Made by a program: the position numbers and the translations under genes. Shown here one piece after another: positions 1 to 5,500 of a stretch of 5,596 nt of DNA. Position 1 is the stretch's first letter, and each line of letters begins with the position of its first letter. This DNA is from Eshraghiella sp045124255 (GTDB lineage: Bacteria > Bacillota > Clostridia > Lachnospirales > Lachnospiraceae): assembly GCA_045124255.1 (NCBI GenBank), contig JBGVLM010000068.1, positions 1 through 5,596 on the forward strand, in the 5' to 3' direction. The notes beneath the pieces are model-generated. The model was not told the origin of the DNA. It saw only the letters and a program-made list of their open reading frames with translations, and did not search any database.

Positions 1-803
1 CGGCTTTAAGTGAGTACGGCTTCAGAAAAATCAAGGGAAAATACCCATATTATGTAAGACTTATAGGGGATGAGATTGTACACATCATAACATATATGAA
101 TGAATGGTGTCCGTGGCCAAGATATAAAGCCTTCAATGTTATAGGTGGTATTGCCACTGTATACAGAAGGAGAATCGCATTTGATAAGAGCCCGAAATTT
201 AATGCACAGTGGCTTAATAGCAACAGCAATATAAATGCACATCTGAATTTCTATAACATGGATGAGGAATATTTAACTAAAATCAGGGAATTTGAATATG
301 AGAAAGAGAATGAAGCAGATATGACTGCGGCAATTAATTATTCACTGGAGGTAACAAAACAGAATTTATTGCCGGAATTAAATAAAGTGCAAAGCCTTGA
401 GGATTGTATAAACTATTTCAGCATTTTCCATAAATCATTATTGTTTGTTAATCCAGGATATATTCTTGAAAAAGAAGGATTGAGTTCTGAAATGAACGAG
501 GAATTATTATTTGTGTTGGTATTTGGTTTGAAAAGATATGATGAATTTGTTAACTTGAAACGGGAAATTATAAGGAAAGAAGAAGAGCAGGATGAATATT
601 GGATAAAGATAGGAAAAAGCGGTCTTACCATGGAAGAATTTGAAAAAATCAAATTAGAATCGGAACAAAGAACGCTTAAACAGATAGAGAATTATGAAAT
701 GATGGTAAAAGACCCCGAATGGCAGAAAAAAATAGCAGAAGAATTAAAACTCAGAAAAACAGTTAACCATGAAATACTGCGAAATCATGGGTTTGAAATA
801 TAA
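1..803 (+). CDS. Tandem paralogue unit 1, putative cytosolic immunity-like protein (5' partial)
   Basis: The reading frame is open from the window edge (first full codon at position 3) to TAA at 801-803, giving 266 residues. Comparison with the two downstream copies shows that about 14 N-terminal residues lie outside the window. The ATG at 96 is internal and is not the true start, because conserved protein sequence (EYGFRKIKGKYPYYVRLIG) precedes it. There is no signal peptide or membrane segment in the visible part. It shares with its paralogues a GGxATVYR motif, a central helix with YSLEVTK, a late IKIGKSG motif (from position 603) and the C-terminal ending NHGFEI. The last third is highly charged and probably helical. 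I do not recognise the family. The outline (N-terminal helix, Gly-Phe, YPYYVR, IVHIITY strand) loosely recalls small immunity-like families such as DUF4304, but this is unconfirmed. Its place before a nuclease-RTX gene suggests an immunity role by inference only. Confidence 0.85.
   Translation, partial: ALSEYGFRKIKGKYPYYVRLIGDEIVHIITYMNEWCPWPRYKAFNVIGGIATVYRRRIAFDKSPKFNAQWLNSNSNINAHLNFYNMDEEYLTKIREFEYEKENEADMTAAINYSLEVTKQNLLPELNKVQSLEDCINYFSIFHKSLLFVNPGYILEKEGLSSEMNEELLFVLVFGLKRYDEFVNLKREIIRKEEEQDEYWIKIGKSGLTMEEFEKIKLESEQRTLKQIENYEMMVKDPEWQKKIAEELKLRKTVNHEILRNHGFEI
9..95 (+). repeat. Conserved 5' segment of the paralogue unit, copy 1 of 3
   Basis: These 87 bases match 1622-1708 with 5 differences and 866-952 with 7 differences. 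At the ACATAT ending at 95 the similarity stops abruptly: this gene then encodes a different stretch (MNEWCPWPRYKAF) where both other copies encode ASRPAM. The pattern suggests exchange of sequence between copies. Confidence 0.85.
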
Positions 804-809
804 AGGAGG
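804..809 (+). promoter_or_regulatory. Strong ribosome binding site of the fused paralogue gene
   Basis: AGGAGG directly follows the upstream stop codon (TAA 801-803) and lies 8 bases before the ATG at 818. The stop, ribosome binding site and start lie within 20 bases, so translational coupling with the upstream gene is likely. This fixes the start of the 529-residue protein. Confidence 0.9.
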
Positions 810-817
810 ATAAGAAA

Positions 818-2407
818 ATGAAAACATTTAATTCAGTATTTAAACAAGTATATGAAGAGGCTTTAAGGGAGTACGGATTCAGAAAAATTAAGGGAAAATA
901 TCCATATTATGTAAGACTTATAGGGGATGAGATTGTACATGTTATAACATATGCAAGCCGACCCGCAATGAAAAAAGGCTACAAAGGGTATTGTATATAT
1001 GGAGGAGTTGCAACTGTATACAGACACAGCCTGAATTTGAATATGGCAGTTCACTATAATTTTGAATGGCTTGAAAGTGCACAGGCGTATTATGCGAAAA
1101 ATAATACTTATGAGAAAATCAGGGAAAAGAGTAATGGATGGGATACATTTACATATAAGGCAGATGATGAAACATCATTAATTGAAAGTCTGGAATATTC
1201 ATTGGAAGTAACAAAGGAAATAATGCTTCCGGTACTGGATAAAGTAACAGATTTGAAAACATGTGTTGAATATTATGAAACTTACAATGAAACTAATCTG
1301 TACTTATTCACGGATAAAAAATTTGGACAATCATATGCTAATACCTGGTACAACGAAGGATTGTTAATTGCAAAAGTATACAGTGTAGAGGAGTATATTG
1401 AAAGCAGGAAGAATTTGCATGGACGAATGTTGAATAGTATAGAGAAATTTAAATCCATAATGAATAATCCTAATGAGTATGACAGGGTTATGAAGGAAAT
1501 GGAACGCCGAAAGGAGTTTAATACCGGATTACTTTGCAACTACGGATTTGAAATAAAAGGTAGGATAATGAAAATGAAAACATTTAATTCAGCATTTAAG
1601 CAAGTGTACGAAGGGGTACTTAGTGAGTATGGCTTCAGAAAAATCAAGGGAAAATACCCATACTATGTAAGACTTATAGGGGATGAGATTGTACATGTTA
1701 TAACATATGCAAGCCGCCCTGCAATGAAAGAAGGATACAAAGGGTATTGTGTATATGGAGGAGTTGCAACTGTATACAGACACAGTCTGGATTTGAATAT
1801 GGCCGTTCGCTATAATTTTGAATGGTTTAAAAGTGCACAGGAGTATTATGCTAATAATAATACTTATGAGGAAAGCAGGAAAAATCGTAATAGATGGAAT
1901 ATATTTACATATAAGTCAGATGATGAAACGTCATTAATAGAAAGCCTGGAATATTCATTGGAAGTAACAAAGGAAATAATGCTTCCGATACTGGATAAAG
2001 TAACAGATTTGAAAACATGTGTTGAATATTATGAGACTTATAATGAATCGAATCTGTGTTTATATACGGATAAAAACTTTGGGCAGTTATATGCTAATAA
2101 CTGGTACAATGAAGGATTGTTGAATGCAAAAGTATACAGTGTAGAGGAGTATATTGAAAAAAGAAAGAAAAAATTAGCTAAAGCCATAGAGAATGATATA
2201 TATATGATAAAAATCGGTAAAAGCGGATTTACAGAGGAAACATATGAAAAAGAAAAAAATGAGATGTATGAATGGATGCTGGAAAGAATAGAGAAATTTA
2301 AATCCATAATGAATAATCCTAATGAGTATGACAGGGTTATGAAGGAAATGGAACGCCGAAAGGAGTTTAATACCGGATTGCTTCGCAACTACGGATTTGA
2401 AATATAA
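818..2407 (+). CDS. Two paralogue units fused in frame, putative double-domain immunity-like protein
   Basis: This 529-residue protein is an internal duplication. Unit A is residues 1-246, a short linker is 247-252, and unit B is 253-529. Both units begin MKTFNS, carry EYGFRKIKGKYPYYVRLIG, GGVATVYRHSL and SLEYSLEVTKEIMLP, and end with NYGFEI. Unit B also has a 31-residue stretch with IKIGKSG (residues 464-470) that unit A lacks but the upstream gene has. No signal peptide or membrane segment is seen, so a cytosolic location is expected. The start is set by the AGGAGG at 804-809. The fusion arose where an ancestral stop codon and ribosome binding site were lost between two tandem genes. The function is not recognisable from sequence. 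A role as immunity protein for the downstream nuclease, or for other toxins, is inferred from tandem copy number, cytosolic character and position. A fused gene of unrelated function cannot be excluded. Confidence 0.93.
   Translation: MKTFNSVFKQVYEEALREYGFRKIKGKYPYYVRLIGDEIVHVITYASRPAMKKGYKGYCIYGGVATVYRHSLNLNMAVHYNFEWLESAQAYYAKNNTYEKIREKSNGWDTFTYKADDETSLIESLEYSLEVTKEIMLPVLDKVTDLKTCVEYYETYNETNLYLFTDKKFGQSYANTWYNEGLLIAKVYSVEEYIESRKNLHGRMLNSIEKFKSIMNNPNEYDRVMKEMERRKEFNTGLLCNYGFEIKGRIMKMKTFNSAFKQVYEGVLSEYGFRKIKGKYPYYVRLIGDEIVHVITYASRPAMKEGYKGYCVYGGVATVYRHSLDLNMAVRYNFEWFKSAQEYYANNNTYEESRKNRNRWNIFTYKSDDETSLIESLEYSLEVTKEIMLPILDKVTDLKTCVEYYETYNESNLCLYTDKNFGQLYANNWYNEGLLNAKVYSVEEYIEKRKKKLAKAIENDIYMIKIGKSGFTEETYEKEKNEMYEWMLERIEKFKSIMNNPNEYDRVMKEMERRKEFNTGLLRNYGFEI
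866..952 (+). repeat. Conserved 5' segment of the paralogue unit, copy 2 of 3
   Basis: This is the equivalent of 9-95 and 1622-1708. It encodes the region from REYGF to VITY and differs from the first copy at 7 of 87 bases. Confidence 0.85.
1439..1530 (+). repeat. 92-base perfect direct repeat, copy 1
   Basis: This stretch is identical base for base to 2288-2379. It encodes the C-terminal region from IEKFKSIMNN to NTGL in unit A. A perfect match including all third codon positions points to very recent duplication or gene conversion. Confidence 0.92.
1556..1573 (+). other. Fossil intergenic junction translated as the linker KGRIMK
   Basis: The genuine junction at 801-817 reads stop TAA, AGGAGG, then a short spacer before ATG. 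Here the matching stretch has AAA in place of the stop and GGTAGG in place of GGAGG. It is also one base longer than the 798-817 junction, so the two units read through in frame. The former start codon survives as Met253 (1574), with another Met at 251 (1568). The ribosome binding site is damaged, so separate translation of unit B is probably weak. Confidence 0.85.
1622..1708 (+). repeat. Conserved 5' segment of the paralogue unit, copy 3 of 3
   Basis: This differs from 9-95 at only 5 of 87 bases, although the two genes are otherwise clearly divergent downstream of this point. Confidence 0.85.
2288..2379 (+). repeat. 92-base perfect direct repeat, copy 2
   Basis: This is identical to 1439-1530. 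It lies at the equivalent place in unit B, 849 bases downstream. Such a pair could support recombination that deletes or adds a unit. Confidence 0.92.
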
Positions 2408-2413
2408 GGGGGA
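2408..2413 (+). promoter_or_regulatory. Ribosome binding site of the nuclease-RTX gene (degenerate)
   Basis: GGGGGA follows the TAA at 2405-2407 and lies 7 bases before the ATG at 2421. The surrounding junction (ATATAA, G-rich run, ATAAGAA, ATG) is a variant of the junction between the tandem units at 798-820. The large gene therefore appears to inherit the junction of the repeat unit. The site is weaker than the AGGAGG at 804. Confidence 0.7.
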
Positions 2414-2420
2414 TAAGAAG

Positions 2421-2513
2421 ATGAAAATAAAACGAAAATTACGTAAGTTAATAGCGGGGTTTCTTGCAATAATACTGACTGTTTCAGCAATACCCCATGT
2501 ACAGGTATATGCT
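2421..2513 (+). other. Sec signal peptide of the nuclease-RTX protein
   Basis: Residues 1-9 are rich in Lys and Arg (MKIKRKLRK). Residues 10-24 form the hydrophobic core, followed by Pro25 and a likely signal peptidase I site after V-Y-A (residue 31), before Glu-Glu. This is a classical Gram-positive export signal. RTX proteins usually leave by type I secretion with a C-terminal signal, so a Sec signal here is notable. Confidence 0.88.
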
Positions 2514-5500
2514 GAAGAAAATATTGGTGTAGTAGACTACTTAAAGGCAGAAACCGAAACGTGTATGGAAGGCGTACTGGCTTCAATGTCGGAGCATGAG
2601 GCTGGAAAATGGCATAAGGCAATATTTGATGATTTATTTTACTGGAACAGCTTTCATAATGCGGTTCAGCGGGATATCAGGAATAGGTATCCAAAAATGG
2701 AAGAAAAGGAACTCTGGATTCCATTTTATAATGAGAAAGGCGAAAAGATCGGAAACGGAAGAGCCGATTTGAGTATGGAACAAGAAGGAACAGTATACAT
2801 TTGGGAGGTAAAACCGGAATCTTATTCGGAACTGCCTAAACGCTTGTTAGCCCAGGCACAGCTTGAAAAATATGTTAGTGCTAAAATTAATTATAAAAAG
2901 GGTTCAACCCAGATATCCGGAGGAACAACATATCTGGAAAAGACACTGATTCGTTCTGATTATAAGGAACATGTAATCTATGAGATTAATTACAGAGTCG
3001 AAGTCGATGGATTAATATTTTATGATTTTACCCGCCACTCGAAAAAAGAAGAGTTAAGTAATGAAGAGGTTAGTTTGCCGTGTTCGGAGACAAATAATGC
3101 CACAATATCACAGTATTCCAAGGTGCGTTCTACGTCTGACACTATTAATTCAGACTATATTACAGAGCCTCAGTATGGTATAGAAGTAGAGGTGGATATC
3201 GCCAAATTAATTGCTCTTGTCACAGTTGCTAATGCATGGGGTTCATACCATGACAGAATTAACAGTAATCCATCGACCAGTAATTCACTTTCCACGTCTA
3301 TATCATTATGCTGTAAGAAGTTTGTAGTATCAGCTGCGGCGGTGAGCGGAATGTTCATGCTGTCTCCCGAAACTGTAAATGCGGCTGAGATAAATGACGC
3401 AATCTATGAATTTGAACTTGCACTGGAGACCTATGGCGGAGTGGACATAGTGGACGAGCTTATGGAGGCTTTGGAAGCAGAGGATGAAGAGAAAATTGAA
3501 GAATTAATCAAAAAAATTCAGGATGAAAGCGGAAAATATAGTGAAGCCTCAAAGGCGGAGCAGCCAAAAGACCCACTTATAATAGATCTTGGAGAGGAAG
3601 GGACTGAACTGACAACACTTGCAAATGGTGTGAATTTTGACCTCGATAATAACGAATTTGCAGAGAGAACAGCTTGGATTGGAACACAGGATGGATTTCT
3701 TGCATATGACCGTAACGAAAACGGTAAAATTGACAATGGCGGAGAATTGTTTGGAGACCGTGTGATATTAAAGGATGGTTCACAAGCGGAATCGGGATTT
3801 GACGCACTCGCTGAAATGGATGAGAATAAGGATAAAAAAATAGACAGCAGTGATTCGGATTTTGATAAACTGAGAGTTTGGATTGACAGCAACCATAACG
3901 GAATATCTGAGGAAGAAGAGATAAAAAGTCTGTCTGAACATGGAATTACATCTATCAGTCTTGAACACAGTGAGATAAGCGTGGTTGATGAACAGACAGG
4001 AACGCGTATGGCAGAAACCGCAGATGTTGAACTTAATATTGACGGAACAACTTTTCTGACTTCAATTTGTGAATTCTGGTTTCCTGTTAATTCATCGGAT
4101 ACAACACAGGGAGATAGTGTGACAGCCGGAAACGTTCCTGATATTAATCAGGCGATTGTCAATGATGAAAGTGGTGAACTGCTTGAGTTGTGCTGCAGCT
4201 TCGGTGAATCAGAGAATATAGCACAGAAGCATTATTATCTCAAACAGATTTTGTATTTTATTAGCGGTGCAGCAGATATAGATGCTGACAGCCGTGGGGG
4301 CAACATTGACGCAAGAAATTTAAAAGTTGTAGAGCAGTTCATGGGGCGTGAATTCTCAGGCGTTGGCGGAAACAATCCTAATGCAAATGCTGCCGCCATA
4401 TTAGAAGAAATATACACCGATATAGAAAGACAGTATTATAATCTTCTGAATCTGTACTGTGAATTCGGAGGATATCTGAATGTTGTCTATGAATGTGAGA
4501 ATGAAAATGGTGAAGAAGAGTTAAACCTTGCATTTTTAAATTACATAATAACAGCCAAAATGCAGAACAATGAGGATGTTGATATGCTTGTATATGATTT
4601 GGGTGTCTATTTGAATTCTTATGATGAGATAAACAGTACGGCGTATTATCAGGATTACTGCGATTATTATTCTTCAATTTCTGAACACTATGCGGAGGTT
4701 GTTGAATTTACAAAAGAGTTAAATGTATATATGGGAACCGATGGAGATGATTTGCACACCGGACTGGATGTCAGCGAGTTTATTTATGGAGGAGCAGGCA
4801 ATGATGAACTTTTCGGCAGAAGCGGCAATGATTATTTTGATGGTGGAACGGGAGATGATTATCTTGAAGGCAGTTTCGGAGATGATATCTATCTGCTCTA
4901 CAAAGGCTGCGGCAGTGACACAATTATGGATTATGACGGAGTAAATAAAATTTGCTTTACTGATAATACAGAATTAGAAGACATTAAGGTATCGTTGAGC
5001 GGTACATCGGATATTCGACTTAGAATTGACGGAAGTGATGATGTAATAACAATACAGTATTTCAGACAGCATGAAAGCTACAGAAATTTTTACTTGGAAT
5101 TCAGTGATGGAACAAAGATACATGTAGAGGATGAAAATAGTCCGTTCAGAACCTTATACGGAACCTCGGACAATGACAGAATAATAAGTATTTATGAAAA
5201 TTCAACACTGTACGGCCTTGAAGGAGATGATATGCTCAGCTGCGAAAACGGAGAGAACATTCTTTACGGCGGAAATGGTAGTGATACATTGAATGGCGGA
5301 AGCGGCGTCGACAGGCTGTATGGCGGAGCAGGCAATGACAGCCTTTACGGAGGTTACGGAGATGATATGCTTGATGGAGGAGCCGGCGATGACTATTTCC
5401 AAGGAGAAGGAGGCAATGACACCTATATCTTTTATAAGGGAAGTGGTAATGATATAATTCTGGACGGCGAAGGAACAAGTACAATTAAATTCACAGATGA

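Larger units (their letters stand above)
818..1555 (+). repeat. Paralogue unit A (first half of the fused gene)
   Basis: This 246-codon unit aligns with unit B at 1574-2404 along its whole length, apart from one 93-base (31-codon) deletion near position 1412. Long stretches are nearly identical at the DNA level, including silent positions, which indicates a fairly recent duplication. Confidence 0.92.
1574..2404 (+). repeat. Paralogue unit B (second half of the fused gene)
   Basis: This 277-codon unit is the most complete copy in the window. Its start codon and flanking bases match the start at 818. It includes the IKIGKSG segment (2207-2227) also seen in the upstream gene at about 603, showing that the shorter unit A is the derived, deleted form. 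Confidence 0.92.

Noticed and set aside
96..803. A 235-residue gene starting at ATG 96
   Set aside because: Conserved paralogue sequence continues in frame upstream to the window edge, and no ribosome binding site precedes 96. The true start lies outside the window.
2038..2388. Minus-strand frame of 116 codons, with a similar one at 1282-1539
   Set aside because: Both are antisense to the well-supported paralogue units. They appear twice only because the units are duplicated.
2389..2622. Minus-strand frame of 77 codons opposite the start of the large gene
   Set aside because: It covers the ribosome binding site, the signal peptide and the following codons of a clear sense gene, has no convincing ribosome binding site, and is low-complexity in character.
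3518..3892. Minus-strand frame of 124 codons, overlapping another at 3577-3807
   Set aside because: It is Ser/Leu-rich antisense of the acidic calcium-loop region, a usual by-product of GAA/GAT-rich sense sequence.
3570..3962. Dockerin domain (cellulosome) suggested by the DxNxNGxID loops
   Set aside because: The loops are spaced and flanked as in the FrpC-type module (GGELFGD, LRVWID). The paired 22-residue dockerin layout is absent and no cellulosome gene is nearby.
4723..4944. Plus-strand frame of 73 codons inside the RTX region
   Set aside because: It is a shifted frame of the RTX repeats. The Met/Ile-rich product is a shadow of GGAxxxGATGAT-type codons.
4782..5459. Possible DNA-level repeat array or CRISPR-like structure
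   Set aside because: The 27-base periodicity is fully explained by translated nine-residue RTX repeats. There are no conserved repeats with unrelated spacers.
5202..5484. Minus-strand frames opposite the second RTX block, with repeated His/Arg/Cys-rich patterns
   Set aside because: The repetition mirrors the sense nonapeptide repeats. The large sense frame is intact through this stretch.
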